A stretch of DNA of 51,871 bases from Selenomonadaceae bacterium (GCA_022786545.1 JALFXV010000113.1:1-51871), one strand, 5' to 3'. Shown: positions 1 to 8,623, counted from the stretch's first letter. Made by a program: numbers and translations. The notes: generated from the sequence alone by a model not told the origin.

Positions 1-120
1 TGTAAGTTTATGCACAGCAATGCAAAAAAGTGACCGCCCATTGGAATATTTACTGATGTTTTTCTGACAGCTCCCCTGCACTAATCAATAAAACTTACAT
101 ACATCGCCAAAGTAACGATC

Positions 121-164
121 AAGCACTACGACAAACTGAAATCTCTTTTTACAAACTGAAATTT
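121..164 (+). repeat. 44-bp inverted repeat, left copy
   Basis: These 44 bases are identical, in reverse complement, to 51731-51774; the match stops abruptly on both sides. Inside the unit the 12-mer ACAAACTGAAAT occurs twice, 20 bp apart (131-142 and 151-162). This copy lies directly downstream of the terC stop codon. No gene is seen in it. It could be a dispersed intergenic element or a pair of protein-binding sites. Confidence 0.9.
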
Positions 165-168
165 AAAT

Positions 169-831
169 TTATTTGCGCTTGAGATACCCTATACCGCACA
201 CGAACAGTGCCAGTACCGCAGACATGATATAAGACGCATGGCTGCCCAGCAGATCCGCCAGCACAATACCCAGCCGCTGGTCATGGCACAGCATGCTGCC
301 AGCAGTCCAGCCCAGGATGCCGGAGCCCAGGTAAATCAGGATAGGCCACCTGTCCAGCAGCTTGCCAATCAGCTGGCTGCTGCCCACCACAATCGGGATA
401 CTGATGACCAGCCCGATCATCACCAGCAGGAAGCTCCCGGAAGCCGCACCGGCAACCGCCAGCACATTATCAATCCCCATAGCCGCATCAGCCACGATAA
501 TCGTCCTGACCGCCCCGCCAAAGGAATCAGCCGCCTCCACATGCTCCTCATGGCCGGCAGGCTTCAATAGCTTGATGCCGATAGGAATCAGCAGCAAGCC
601 GCCCAGCGCCTGCAAATAAGGAATCGTCAGGATATACACCGCCAGCAGCGTCATGACAGTGCGCACCACCACGGCACCTACCGTGCCAATCCAGATGGCC
701 TTCTTACGCAGCTCATCCGGCAGCCTGTGGGACGCCATAGCAATCACCACCGCGTTATCCCCCGCCAGCACCAGATCCAGCAGCACAATGGACATCAGCG
801 CACCAAAAAACTCCACACTAAAAAGTTCCAT
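169..831 (-). CDS. TerC family integral membrane protein (YjbE-like)
   Basis: A 220-residue polytopic membrane protein of the TerC/YjbE family. The family is linked to metal-ion handling: members in other Firmicutes export or deliver manganese, but the substrate here is inferred. Seven or so hydrophobic segments cover nearly the whole chain. The two acidic signatures of the family are present: LAGDNA at residues 22-27 in the first helix and MGIDN at about 118-122. The loop after residue 90 contains a His/Glu cluster (GHEEHVEA). The ATG start follows an AAGGAAAGGA ribosome binding site. It lies 129 bp downstream of a P-type calcium ATPase on the same strand, so a shared role in divalent cation homeostasis is plausible. 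No manganese riboswitch of the yybP-ykoY type is visible upstream. Confidence 0.88.
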   Translation of the reverse strand: MELFSVEFFGALMSIVLLDLVLAGDNAVVIAMASHRLPDELRKKAIWIGTVGAVVVRTVMTLLAVYILTIPYLQALGGLLLIPIGIKLLKPAGHEEHVEAADSFGGAVRTIIVADAAMGIDNVLAVAGAASGSFLLVMIGLVISIPIVVGSSQLIGKLLDRWPILIYLGSGILGWTAGSMLCHDQRLGIVLADLLGSHASYIMSAVLALFVCGIGYLKRK

Positions 832-960
832 GCAAAATCCTTTCCTTCAAAAGCAATCAAACACATCACTGAAAAAATATCACAGCATTTTGATTTTACA
901 AAAGCTGTCTGAAATTTACATGTAACAGCCATAGCATAATAGCACAAGGGCGCAACAAGC

Positions 961-3615
961 TCAAAGCAGCAGTTTCCGCACCATGTCCACCGGAATGACC
1001 AGTGCCGCCAGCACGCCGCAGCACAGCCAGGTTTTCAGGGTCAGGGGCTCCACGCTGAGCACCTGGCCCCCCAGCTCCACAAAGAGGAACTGCCCGGCAA
1101 AAATCAGCAACGTCACCAGCAAAAATGTCTTGTTTTTGCCGATATGCTGCAATACATTCACGCTTTCCGTCCTGGCATTAAAGCCATTAAAGGCAATAGC
1201 CATCATGAAGGTGGCAAAGACCGCCGACTTCATATAGGTCATATCCACATCCCCGAAAAACTGATGCACGGCAGGCAGGAACAGTATCCCCAGGCAGATT
1301 GCCGTGATATACAGGGAGCAAACCAGCACCTGCCCCAGCATCTTCCCTGTTACAATGCTCTCCCGCCTCGGCACAGGCGCCTCCTGCATGTATTCCTTCA
1401 AGGCCGGCTCCCCCCCGAAGGCAATAGCCGCCAGGGTATCCATCGCCAGGTTCACCAGCAGCAGCTGAATGACCGTCAGCACCACATTTTCCCCCAGCAG
1501 CGGCCCGATGAAGCAGATCAGCACTGCCGCCACGTTGACCGTCAGCTGGAAAATCAGGAATTTCCTGATGCTCTTGAACATGGAACGGCCATAGAGGATT
1601 GCCTTCTCAATCGAGGAAAACCTGTCATCCAGAATAGTGATATCCCCTGCCTCCTTGGCAACCTCCGTGCCGCTGCCCATAGCAAAGCCCACGTCGGCTT
1701 TTTTCAGGGCCGGTGAGTCATTGACACCATCCCCGGTCATGCCCACCACATAATCCAGCTCCTGGGCCAGCCGCACCAGGCGGCTCTTGTCCGTAGGCAG
1801 GGCCCTAGCCACCACCCGGAGCCTTGGCAGCCTTTCCTTCAGCTCATCATCAGTCAGGCACTTCATATCAGAAGAGGTGAGAACCAGTTCCCCTGCCTCC
1901 TGCAGAAGCCCCGCTTCCCTGGCTATGGCCATAGCTGTCTCCCGCTTGTCCCCGGTCACCATTACCACCTGGATGCCTGCCTTCCGTACCTCCTCGATGG
2001 CAGACACAGCTTCCTGCCGGAGATTGTCCCGGATACTGATGATGCCCACCAGCACCATTTCCTCCGGCAGCACCAGTTCCCCTGCCTCGCTGCGCTTCGT
2101 CCTGCCTGCCGCCACCGCCAGCAGCCGCATGGAACGCTTTGCCTGCTCGTTGGCATAGACCTGCAGCCTGTTCAGGGTCGGCAGGGGCTGCAAGCTGCCC
2201 TGGGCGTCATAATAGCTGTGGCAGCAGTTCATCAGCACCTCCGGCGCCCCCTTGACATAAGTCAGCTCTGTGCCTTTGATCTCCACAGCGGCATACTTGT
2301 CATGGGAATTAAAATACCGGCAGTCCGCCGCCTGCTGCTTGTCAATCCGGCCTGACAGACCCTGCTCCGCCAAAAAGCTCATGATGGCGCGGTCGGTGCT
2401 GTTGCCCCCGATCACCCTGCCGCCGCTGGCACTGGCGCTGTTATTCAGCCCCAGCCCCAGCAGGAGATGCCGCAGATACTCCTTGCTTATGCCCTGCAAA
2501 TCCTGCACTGCACAGGAGCTCTCTGACAGGCTGCCATCATCACAGGCGCGGTACAGCACGCTGCCGTCACCTGCCGCCAGCTCCGCCACGGACAATTTAC
2601 CCTCCGTGATGGTCCCCGTCTTGTCGCTGAACAGGATGCTCAGGCTGCCGGAAGTTTCCATGCCATTGATTTTCTTCACCAGCACATTGTCCTTTTCCAT
2701 TTTCAGGCTCTGGGCGGACAGCAGCATGGAAGTCAGCATGGGCAGCCCCTCCGGCACGGCACAGACAATCACCGTCACCGCTACAGTCACAGCATCCATA
2801 ATCAGGCGTATCCACTGGAAGAGCCCCTCCGGCAGCTCGCCTGTCACAAAGGTCTTCAGCAAAATCCCCAGCACGATGGCCACTGCCCCCACATAGCCAA
2901 AGGTGGAAATCTGCTGGGCCAGCCTGCCCAGCTTCACCTGCAAAGGGGTCTTCCTGGTATTGGACTGGGCCTCCAGGGCCAGCTGCCCGAACAGGGTGGC
3001 ATCCCCCACCACCTTGATTGCCAGATAGGTCTCGCCGCTGCACACCACCGTGCCCCGGTAAACATAGTGAGGATTCAGCAGGTCCAGCCTGTCATAGACG
3101 GCAGCTTCCCCCTCCGGCACAGGCTTTTTGGTGATTTCCTCCGTCTCGCCATTCAGCACCGACTGGTCTATCTTCACCTTGCCCCTGACCAGTTCCCCGT
3201 CTGCGGGGATGCGGTCACCTGCCTGCAAGAAAACAATGTCCCCGGTTACCACATCATTGACAGGGATTTCCTGCAAGCTGCCCTCCCGCAGCACCTTGGT
3301 CACATCCTTGGCGGCTTCCTCCTCCCGCAGGGAAAGGGCCTTGCCCTCCTGCTGGCTTTCACTGACAGCCGCCACACCGTTGGCCAGCAAAATGGCAATC
3401 AGCACACCGGCTGCCTCGTACCACTCCGCCTGCCCCAAAAGGTACAGCACTGCCTGAATCACCAGCGCCGCCAGCAAAATCATGATCATCGGGTCCTTAA
3501 AGCCCTGCAAAACCTTTTTCCACAGCGGCTCCGGCATAATCTGCGTCAGGCTGTTATTGCCATGCCGCGCCCTGCTCTCTGTTACCTCTGCCTCAGTCAG
3601 TCCTCGTAGTTCCAT
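961..3615 (-). CDS. P2-type cation (calcium) transporting ATPase
   Basis: An 884-residue P-type ATPase that would use ATP to pump a cation, most likely Ca2+, out of the cytoplasm. The order is N-terminal cation-ATPase domain, actuator domain, a VPEGLP ion-binding motif in M4 (about residues 287-292), phosphorylation motif DKTGTIT (331-337), nucleotide-binding domain, hinge motif TGDGVND, and four to six C-terminal helices. VPEGLP is typical of SERCA/PMCA-like P2 pumps. Two departures from the textbook pattern are visible: the actuator loop reads NGETEE (155-160) instead of TGES, and the residue before SDKTGT is Phe rather than Cys. The Glu of the TGE motif is kept, so the pump should work. 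The last two residues before the stop are Leu-Leu, with no extra regulatory domain. Probably its own transcription unit, followed by terC. Confidence 0.93.
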   Translation of the reverse strand: MELRGLTEAEVTESRARHGNNSLTQIMPEPLWKKVLQGFKDPMIMILLAALVIQAVLYLLGQAEWYEAAGVLIAILLANGVAAVSESQQEGKALSLREEEAAKDVTKVLREGSLQEIPVNDVVTGDIVFLQAGDRIPADGELVRGKVKIDQSVLNGETEEITKKPVPEGEAAVYDRLDLLNPHYVYRGTVVCSGETYLAIKVVGDATLFGQLALEAQSNTRKTPLQVKLGRLAQQISTFGYVGAVAIVLGILLKTFVTGELPEGLFQWIRLIMDAVTVAVTVIVCAVPEGLPMLTSMLLSAQSLKMEKDNVLVKKINGMETSGSLSILFSDKTGTITEGKLSVAELAAGDGSVLYRACDDGSLSESSCAVQDLQGISKEYLRHLLLGLGLNNSASASGGRVIGGNSTDRAIMSFLAEQGLSGRIDKQQAADCRYFNSHDKYAAVEIKGTELTYVKGAPEVLMNCCHSYYDAQGSLQPLPTLNRLQVYANEQAKRSMRLLAVAAGRTKRSEAGELVLPEEMVLVGIISIRDNLRQEAVSAIEEVRKAGIQVVMVTGDKRETAMAIAREAGLLQEAGELVLTSSDMKCLTDDELKERLPRLRVVARALPTDKSRLVRLAQELDYVVGMTGDGVNDSPALKKADVGFAMGSGTEVAKEAGDITILDDRFSSIEKAILYGRSMFKSIRKFLIFQLTVNVAAVLICFIGPLLGENVVLTVIQLLLVNLAMDTLAAIAFGGEPALKEYMQEAPVPRRESIVTGKMLGQVLVCSLYITAICLGILFLPAVHQFFGDVDMTYMKSAVFATFMMAIAFNGFNARTESVNVLQHIGKNKTFLLVTLLIFAGQFLFVELGGQVLSVEPLTLKTWLCCGVLAALVIPVDMVRKLLL

Positions 3616-3656
3616 CTATACCACTCCTCAGCTAACACACAAAAAAACACCTTTTC

Positions 3657-3662
3657 ATTATA
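3657..3662 (-). promoter_or_regulatory. possible -10 element for the calcium ATPase gene
   Basis: On the minus strand a TATAAT hexamer lies about 42 bp before the ATPase start codon and downstream of the tRNA terminator. The -35 position holds only a T-run, so the promoter is weakly supported. Confidence 0.35.
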
Positions 3663-3741
3663 TAACATAAGCCAGCACAAAAAAATAGCCGCTTGCAGAA
3701 AAAATCCCCTGCTATAAAAAAGAGATTTTTGCAAACGGCAA

Positions 3742-3770
3742 CAAAAAAGCTCCGGCCAGCACCGAAGCTT
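3742..3770 (-). terminator. Rho-independent terminator after tRNA-Ala
   Basis: On the minus strand AGCTTCGG and CCGGAGCT form an 8-bp stem (3748-3769, one mismatch) around a six-base loop, followed directly by a run of T. It lies 16 bp beyond the tRNA 3' end. Confidence 0.85.
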
Positions 3771-3785
3771 CAATATGTCAGGATA

Positions 3786-3861
3786 TGGTGGAGACAAGGG
3801 GGTTCGAACCCCTGACCTCTTGACTGCCAGTCAAGCACTCTCCCAGCTGAGCTATGCCCCC
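3786..3861 (-). tRNA. tRNA-Ala (anticodon GGC)
   Basis: A 76-nt tRNA with an encoded CCA end. The acceptor begins GGGGGCA and pairs with TGTCTCC using two G-T pairs. The anticodon arm CTTGA/TCAAG encloses loop CTGGCAG, giving anticodon GGC, which reads alanine codon GCC. The T arm is a clear GGGGTTCGAACCCC. It has its own consensus promoter upstream and a terminator downstream, so it is a monocistronic tRNA gene placed between the flagellar cluster and the calcium ATPase gene. Confidence 0.98.
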
Positions 3862-3874
3862 ACAGACAAATAGT

Positions 3875-3903
3875 ATTATAAACGAATCTCCCGCTATTGT
3901 CAA
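3875..3903 (-). promoter_or_regulatory. sigma-A promoter of tRNA-Ala
   Basis: On the minus strand a perfect TTGACA (3898-3903) and a perfect TATAAT (3875-3880) are separated by 17 bp. The -10 box ends 14 bp before the mature tRNA 5' end. It begins just downstream of the last flagellar-operon gene. Confidence 0.92.
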
Positions 3904-3915
3904 GCAATTTTAAAA

Positions 3916-4740
3916 TTAATCAGGCTTCTTTTCCCGGCTGGCAGACTGACGGGCCTGCATCTGCCTGATCAGCTGCACCGCCCCGATGCCCAGGCCCGTG
4001 GCCCTGGCAATCTCGTCCACCTGGAAGCCCTGTGCCAGCATCTGACGCGCCTGCCTGGCTGCCGCCTCGGTATCAAGGCCGCTTTCCTCATTGTAGACAT
4101 AGCCCGGTGCCTCATCTGGCTCACCGGCATGGCCGCTGCTGCTCACATAGCTGTCCAGATTGCCTGCCTGAATATCCACTGCCTGCTGCAGGGCATCTGA
4201 CTGCTGGACAGACTGCATGGTATTGGACTTAGCCTCATACTGGGCTTCCAGTTCCATAGATGCCTCCCTGAAAAGCTCCCAGGCCCGCCTGTCCGTCTCG
4301 CTCATGGCCGGCATGGCGGAACCGGTAGCCGCCTCCTGCCGCGAAGCACCTGCTGCCACGCTTCCTGCCAAAGTGCTCATCGCCGCAGCCGCGTCTGCTG
4401 CCGCCCTGGCAGCCAGATAGCCATTATCCCCCTGGCGGACATCACCGGCTGACAGGGACTGATAGCCGCCTACCGGCTGCAATGCCTCCAGCTGGCGAAT
4501 CCTCTCCTGCAGGACCTCCGCCTTGTAATCAGCCTCCCGCAAAAGCCTCTCCAGCCTGTCAACATGCTCCGTCATGCGGCTGATAATCTCATCAGCCGAC
4601 TGCTCCAGCTCATAACGGAGACGGCCTGTAGCCGCTTCCAGCACCTCAGGGTCATCCTCTGCCTTGTTCAGCTGATGCCTTGCCGCCAGAACAATCACCG
4701 CACCGGCAATAATAATAAATCCTAGTATCTCTGTGGTCAT
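3916..4740 (-). CDS. SwrB/DUF6115-like membrane-anchored coiled-coil protein
   Basis: A 274-residue protein with one N-terminal membrane helix (about residues 3-21). It is followed by a charged coiled coil (about 25-95), an Ala/Gly-rich low-complexity middle, and a C-terminal segment of about 45 residues that looks like a small helix-turn-helix (AARQARQMLAQGFQVDEIA, then a second helix). This layout, and its place at the very end of the fla/che operon after the sigma factor, match the SwrB/YlxL position in Bacillus subtilis, where SwrB promotes flagellar basal-body maturation. Homology is inferred from architecture and synteny only. ATG at 4740 is preferred because GGAG lies six bases upstream; a TTG six bases earlier is in frame but less well placed. 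Confidence 0.7.
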   Translation of the reverse strand: MTTEILGFIIIAGAVIVLAARHQLNKAEDDPEVLEAATGRLRYELEQSADEIISRMTEHVDRLERLLREADYKAEVLQERIRQLEALQPVGGYQSLSAGDVRQGDNGYLAARAAADAAAAMSTLAGSVAAGASRQEAATGSAMPAMSETDRRAWELFREASMELEAQYEAKSNTMQSVQQSDALQQAVDIQAGNLDSYVSSSGHAGEPDEAPGYVYNEESGLDTEAAARQARQMLAQGFQVDEIARATGLGIGAVQLIRQMQARQSASREKKPD

Positions 4741-4784
4741 CTGCAACTCCGCTTGCCAATATCAAAATATACCTTTATAACTTC

Positions 4785-5132
4785 CTAGCAGCTGATATCT
4801 ATGCTGCGCCCCCGGAACTGGTCCACTGCCATAGGCGGCTCCTCTGTATCAGCCGTAATTCCCTGGGCCTCCATGATTTCCCGGGGAGATTTTTTCTTGC
4901 GGGGGCCCAGTTCCCTGCCGCCCTGCTTCTTCTCAGGATTTTCCTTGATCTTCTCGCCTTCGGCATCATCCTTGGTGCGGACCTGGCTCTGCTGCCTCTC
5001 GATCAGCTTTTTCTGCTGCAACGCCTTGAAGTCCTGCTGCATAGCCGCCTGCTGGTTCATATTGTGCTGCAGCTCCCCCACGTCATTGGCGTGAGGCACC
5101 ATCATCCGCAAACTCATCGGTGCAAAATCCAT
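4785..5132 (-). CDS. conserved hypothetical protein of the fla/che operon
   Basis: A 115-residue, highly charged soluble protein with no clear enzymatic motif. The first 20 residues are mixed (MDFAPMSLRMMVPHANDVGE). Residues 20-60 are Gln/Met/Lys-rich and probably helical. The middle is a Lys/Glu/Arg-rich linker, and the chain ends GRSIDISC. It sits 30 bp after fapA and 45 bp before the SwrB-like gene, and reads the same way with an AGGAG site nine bases before the ATG. It looks like a late operon accessory gene. A similar small protein with a GxxIDI-type C-terminus occurs after DUF342 genes in other Firmicute flagellar operons, to the best of my recollection. Its function is unknown. Confidence 0.72.
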   Translation of the reverse strand: MDFAPMSLRMMVPHANDVGELQHNMNQQAAMQQDFKALQQKKLIERQQSQVRTKDDAEGEKIKENPEKKQGGRELGPRKKKSPREIMEAQGITADTEEPPMAVDQFRGRSIDISC

Positions 5133-5162
5133 AAGCCATCGCTCCTAAAAACACCACAAAAA

Positions 5163-6827
5163 TCAATAAGCACCAACCACGATAAAATCATCCTTCACAT
5201 ACTGGGTACAATGGGTCTCCTTGACCTGCACATTCTTCATGATGGAATTAATGCTGAGCCTCACGCCAGGATACATGGTGTCCAGCACCCTTACCCTGCC
5301 GTTACGCATCTTCTGCAGCTCCGCATCAATCTCCCTCAGCCTGCGCTCGCACCGCTCCACCTGCCCGGCCAGGGGGAACTGGGAGCGCACCAGGGCATTC
5401 AGCTGCTCCACCTTGGCAGGCGGCAGCTGGCTCATATCGATCTTTTCCAGGGTGCTCAGGGTCTTATTCAGGGACTCCTGACGCTTCTTTGCCTCGTTGT
5501 ATTCCTTGAGCACCGACTGGTACTCCTTCTGGAGCATCGGATTAACCCCCACGCTGACACGGGTGATGACATTTGCCTCATTGCCGATGCACTTGGCGCG
5601 GATTTCCTCCCCGGCAGCTAGGTTGCCGCCAGTTATCTGGCCCTTGCCTTCGTCCATGACCAGATGATGGCCCGCCCTGATGGAGGAATGCATGGCCACA
5701 TCCTGGATGTATATGTCGCCACATGCTTCAATGTCCGCATTTTCCGCAAAGGATGCCCGAAAATCCTCCAGTGCCTTGATGCGGCCCCGGTTCATGCCCT
5801 GCACGCCGCCCTTGACGAAAATATTGCGCCCTGCCACATCGGCACCGCTGATCATGCCCTTGATTTCAATATCACCGGCTGCCTTTACCACAAAACCGGC
5901 TTCCACGTTGCCGTTTACCACAATGGCGCCATCAAAATCGATATTGCCCGTGGCCATGCCTACATCGCCCTTGATTTCCAGCCGCGGGTCCACATCAATC
6001 TTATTGCCCTTGTCCACAATCTGGCCGTCCATGTCAGCAACGACAAAATTTTCATCCACGATGATGGTGTTCTTGCCGCTTGGCACAGGCTTAGGCTTGC
6101 CGTTCTTAGCATTTATCTTGTCGCCGTAGACATTGGTGCCGGGAATCCCCTTGGTATGGGGAATACGCTCTGCCAGCACCTGCCCCTTGACTGCCCGCAG
6201 GAACATATTCAGGTTCTTGTAGTCCGCCCTGTCATGCTCATCCACCACCGGCACGCCCTTCTCGCCCATGTTGTACTTCTTGTCAATGACGGCATCCCTG
6301 CCGTTCTGAGGCGGCTCGCCTTTCGCAATCACAGTGGGACGCCTGGTCTTCATCGCCTCCTGGATTGCCTCCGGCATGATGCCGAACTTGACATTCCGGA
6401 TGGCGATGGCCTCCATAATCATTTCCAATGTCGGCACCGACTCCCTGGAGCCTATATCAAAGCGCAAGGTGGCACTGAGCTTGTCCGGCGCCACCTCCAC
6501 AATAGCCGAACCATACACCACATGCTCCCTTACAGCCTGGGCTGCCTCCTCATCCAGAACCGCCCCCTCAAATTCCTTAGGCAGGATAAACCGCCTGCCC
6601 AGAAGTACGGGCTCGCCGGTATTCTCCTTCAGCGTGTCAGCCATCAGCTTCAGGTCGTAGTCCTCCACACTGAAGTCCTTCAGAACCTGCCGCATATCTG
6701 ACATCTCAAACATCAGACCCTTTTCACTTTTGGGATATACGGTCAGGAAGACACCGTCAGAGCAGAACTCAAACAGATATCCCTCCTGGCTGCCGCCAAC
6801 CTTTGCTATTACCTTGTGATCATCCAT
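5163..6827 (-). CDS. fapA: FapA family (DUF342) polymer-like beta-solenoid protein
   Basis: A 554-residue DUF342/FapA protein. The N-terminal half (to about residue 240) is a mixed alpha/beta domain. The second half has short repeats rich in Gly/Asn/Asp/Val (for example DGAIVVNGNVEAGFVVKAA) expected to form a right-handed beta-solenoid. A coiled coil of about 70 residues (KEYNEAKKRQESLNKTLSTL and onward) precedes the C-terminus. Such proteins are common after the flagellar sigma factor in clostridial and Negativicute operons; their exact function is unclear, with links to cell-surface or cell-division structures. The frame is open upstream to 6860, but the GGGAGG site seven bases before ATG at 6827 decides the start. 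It follows fliA by 99 bp of gene-free DNA. Confidence 0.87.
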   Translation of the reverse strand: MDDHKVIAKVGGSQEGYLFEFCSDGVFLTVYPKSEKGLMFEMSDMRQVLKDFSVEDYDLKLMADTLKENTGEPVLLGRRFILPKEFEGAVLDEEAAQAVREHVVYGSAIVEVAPDKLSATLRFDIGSRESVPTLEMIMEAIAIRNVKFGIMPEAIQEAMKTRRPTVIAKGEPPQNGRDAVIDKKYNMGEKGVPVVDEHDRADYKNLNMFLRAVKGQVLAERIPHTKGIPGTNVYGDKINAKNGKPKPVPSGKNTIIVDENFVVADMDGQIVDKGNKIDVDPRLEIKGDVGMATGNIDFDGAIVVNGNVEAGFVVKAAGDIEIKGMISGADVAGRNIFVKGGVQGMNRGRIKALEDFRASFAENADIEACGDIYIQDVAMHSSIRAGHHLVMDEGKGQITGGNLAAGEEIRAKCIGNEANVITRVSVGVNPMLQKEYQSVLKEYNEAKKRQESLNKTLSTLEKIDMSQLPPAKVEQLNALVRSQFPLAGQVERCERRLREIDAELQKMRNGRVRVLDTMYPGVRLSINSIMKNVQVKETHCTQYVKDDFIVVGAY

Positions 6828-6926
6828 ATACAGCCCTCCCTGATGCAGATGCGGCGGCATCCCTGCCGCTCCTGCATCCGTTATCTTGACAATAACCGGA
6901 CGCTTTTCTTATCTATCTCAAATATA

Positions 6927-7676
6927 TCAGATGCCATCTATATTTGCCAGAAACCCCCGCAGCTTAAACATCGCCTTGGTATGCAGCTGACAAATCCTCG
7001 CCTCTGATAAATGCATTATCAAGCTGATTTCCTTCATGGTCAACTCATCGTAATAATAAAGGGAAACTACCAGCTTTTCCTTTTCTGTCAGCTCATCCAG
7101 CGCCTTTGCCAGCGTCTCCCTGGTCTCAATATACTCCGCGTTCCTGTGGGGATCCGTGTCCACTGCCGTAGCCGCCTCGGACTTCATGTATTCCCCCAGG
7201 GGAATCACCGTAGCGGCATTTATCTGCTGCTCAAGATGGTGAACCTGCTCAATGCTCATTTCCAGCCTCTCTGCCAGTTCCTCATCGGTGGCAGACCTGC
7301 CCAGCCTTCCCTCCAGCTCCACCACTGCCGATTCATACCTGCGGATTTTCTGCCGCAGGGACACGGATATCCAGTCCCTGGAACGCAGCTCATCCTTCAT
7401 GGCACCGCTTATCCTGATGCCTGCATAGGTCTCAAACTTATTGCCACGCCTGATGTCATATCTGTCCACGGCATCCATCAGGCCGAAATAGCCGCTGATA
7501 ATCAAATCATCCCTGTCAACATGAGATGGCAGACTCATAGCCAGCCTGCCTGCGATGATATTCACCAGAGGCAGATAGTGCTCCACCAGCCGGTTGCGAA
7601 TTTCCATGCTGCGGCTTTCACCATACAGCTTCCAAAGCCCGTTTACCTCCTCAGCCGACTCCTTTTCCTTCTGCAA
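6927..7676 (-). CDS. fliA: flagellar sigma factor sigma-28/SigD
   Basis: A 249-residue alternative sigma factor that directs RNA polymerase to late flagellar and chemotaxis promoters. Region 2 (RNRLVEHYLPLVNIIAGRLA, then SGYFGLMDAVDRYD and the RGNKFETYAGIRISG stretch), region 3 (SLRQKIRRYESAVVELEG) and region 4 (LTEKEKLVVSLYYYDELTMK, then LSEARICQLHTKAMFKLR) are all in order. There is no region 1.1, as expected for this class. The start is a TTG with GGTGAG five bases upstream; no ATG or GTG upstream fits. The weak start may keep the sigma factor scarce. The gene stands near the end of the operon, after cheD and a small membrane protein gene, as in Bacillus. No FlgM anti-sigma factor gene is in the window. 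Confidence 0.95.
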   Translation of the reverse strand: MQKEKESAEEVNGLWKLYGESRSMEIRNRLVEHYLPLVNIIAGRLAMSLPSHVDRDDLIISGYFGLMDAVDRYDIRRGNKFETYAGIRISGAMKDELRSRDWISVSLRQKIRRYESAVVELEGRLGRSATDEELAERLEMSIEQVHHLEQQINAATVIPLGEYMKSEAATAVDTDPHRNAEYIETRETLAKALDELTEKEKLVVSLYYYDELTMKEISLIMHLSEARICQLHTKAMFKLRGFLANIDGI

Positions 7677-7724
7677 AACATCTCACCACCATTACATACT
7701 GCCACGCTGCCGGATACCGGCCTG

Positions 7725-8135
7725 CTACCGGGCGTTGTCACTGCCCACCACGCGGCACAGGGAATCAGCCTGCAAGGGCTCAAAGCCGTTTCCCGGCTCA
7801 CTTTCCCCGCCTGCCGTCCCTGCCGTTTTTGCCTCTCCGGCTCCTTCGCCTTCTCCGGCACCGCCGGCAGGTTCACCAGCGTCTCCGCCAGGCCCTTCCT
7901 CTGCTTCCAGCCTTGCCATCGCCGCCCCGGTTTCCCCCAGAAGCGCCCGGAAGCCAAATCTTTCAAACAGAAAAACACCGATATATACCAGTACACCGGT
8001 GATTAAGAAACTGCACAAGGTACGCCCCAAAACTACTGAGGCACGTACCTCCCCCATCAGGCCGGCAGCCAAGGCCGTAATTCCCGCCAAGGCCGCCAGC
8101 CCCACTGACGCTGCCAATTTACATTTATCAATCAT
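7725..8135 (-). CDS. hypothetical two-helix membrane protein between cheD and fliA
   Basis: A 136-residue protein that I do not recognise. Two hydrophobic helices lie at about residues 8-28 and 38-58, followed by FERFGFRALLGETGAAMARL. Residues 80-115 are very low complexity, made almost only of Gly, Glu and Ala. The ATG starts one base after the cheD stop codon with AAGGAA in the cheD tail, so translation is likely coupled to cheD. It ends 48 bp before fliA. The arrangement suggests a small flagellar accessory protein anchored in the membrane. The Gly/Glu/Ala tail could be poorly conserved. The alternative frame over the same DNA encodes a Trp/Arg/Lys-rich peptide without a ribosome binding site and is less likely. 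Confidence 0.72.
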   Translation of the reverse strand: MIDKCKLAASVGLAALAGITALAAGLMGEVRASVVLGRTLCSFLITGVLVYIGVFLFERFGFRALLGETGAAMARLEAEEGPGGDAGEPAGGAGEGEGAGEAKTAGTAGGESEPGNGFEPLQADSLCRVVGSDNAR

Positions 8136-8136
8136 A

Positions 8137-8622
8137 TTAAATTTCCTTATCGCCCTTATCTATAGTCTTAACCTTATAGATGCCGGTGGACAAGTCTATC
8201 TGTACTGTACGGCCATAATTGCCGCCAGTATCCTCACCCACAATAGGAATTGACAGCTTCTTCAATATTTCCTTGGAAGCTGAGGCATTACGCAGGCCCA
8301 CCCGCATAATATCGGAGGCATTGGCAAAAGCAAACATCTGTGAGCCACCTGCCAGTTTTGCCACCATCCTCGATTTTGCTGCTCCCATGCGGATAAGTTC
8401 ATTCAGCATATCCGGAATCCCCGTATCTGCAAACTTCGCCCTGTTCTCATTGGCACGGGACTGATTGCTGTCCGGCAGCATGATATGCAGCAGCCCGCCT
8501 ATCTTTGTCTGAGGGTCATACAGCGAGATGCCGATACAGGAACCCAGACCATAGCTTATTAAGGTATCCGGCGCACGGCCAACTTTATAATCTGCCATGC
8601 CAACCTTGATTAATTCTGGCAT
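8137..8622 (-). CDS. cheD: chemoreceptor glutamine deamidase CheD
   Basis: A 161-residue CheD. It deamidates Gln residues on chemoreceptors and interacts with CheC. The catalytic Cys lies in GLGSCIG (about residues 26-32) and the catalytic His in LLHIMLP (about 44-50). Length and the GRTVQIDLSTG C-terminal segment match the family. It starts two bases after the cheC stop codon and is followed one base later by the next gene. In B. subtilis CheD also activates receptors and is released by binding CheC-CheY-P; the tight cheC-cheD pairing fits that system. Confident call. Confidence 0.97.
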   Translation of the reverse strand: MPELIKVGMADYKVGRAPDTLISYGLGSCIGISLYDPQTKIGGLLHIMLPDSNQSRANENRAKFADTGIPDMLNELIRMGAAKSRMVAKLAGGSQMFAFANASDIMRVGLRNASASKEILKKLSIPIVGEDTGGNYGRTVQIDLSTGIYKVKTIDKGDKEI

Positions 8623-8623
8623 A

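Noticed and set aside
832..960. A manganese riboswitch upstream of terC.
   Set aside because: The 129-bp leader lacks the conserved yybP-ykoY loops.
3597..3797. A 66-codon frame upstream of the calcium ATPase gene.
   Set aside because: It covers a terminator and part of the tRNA; low complexity and Cys-rich, so not a gene.
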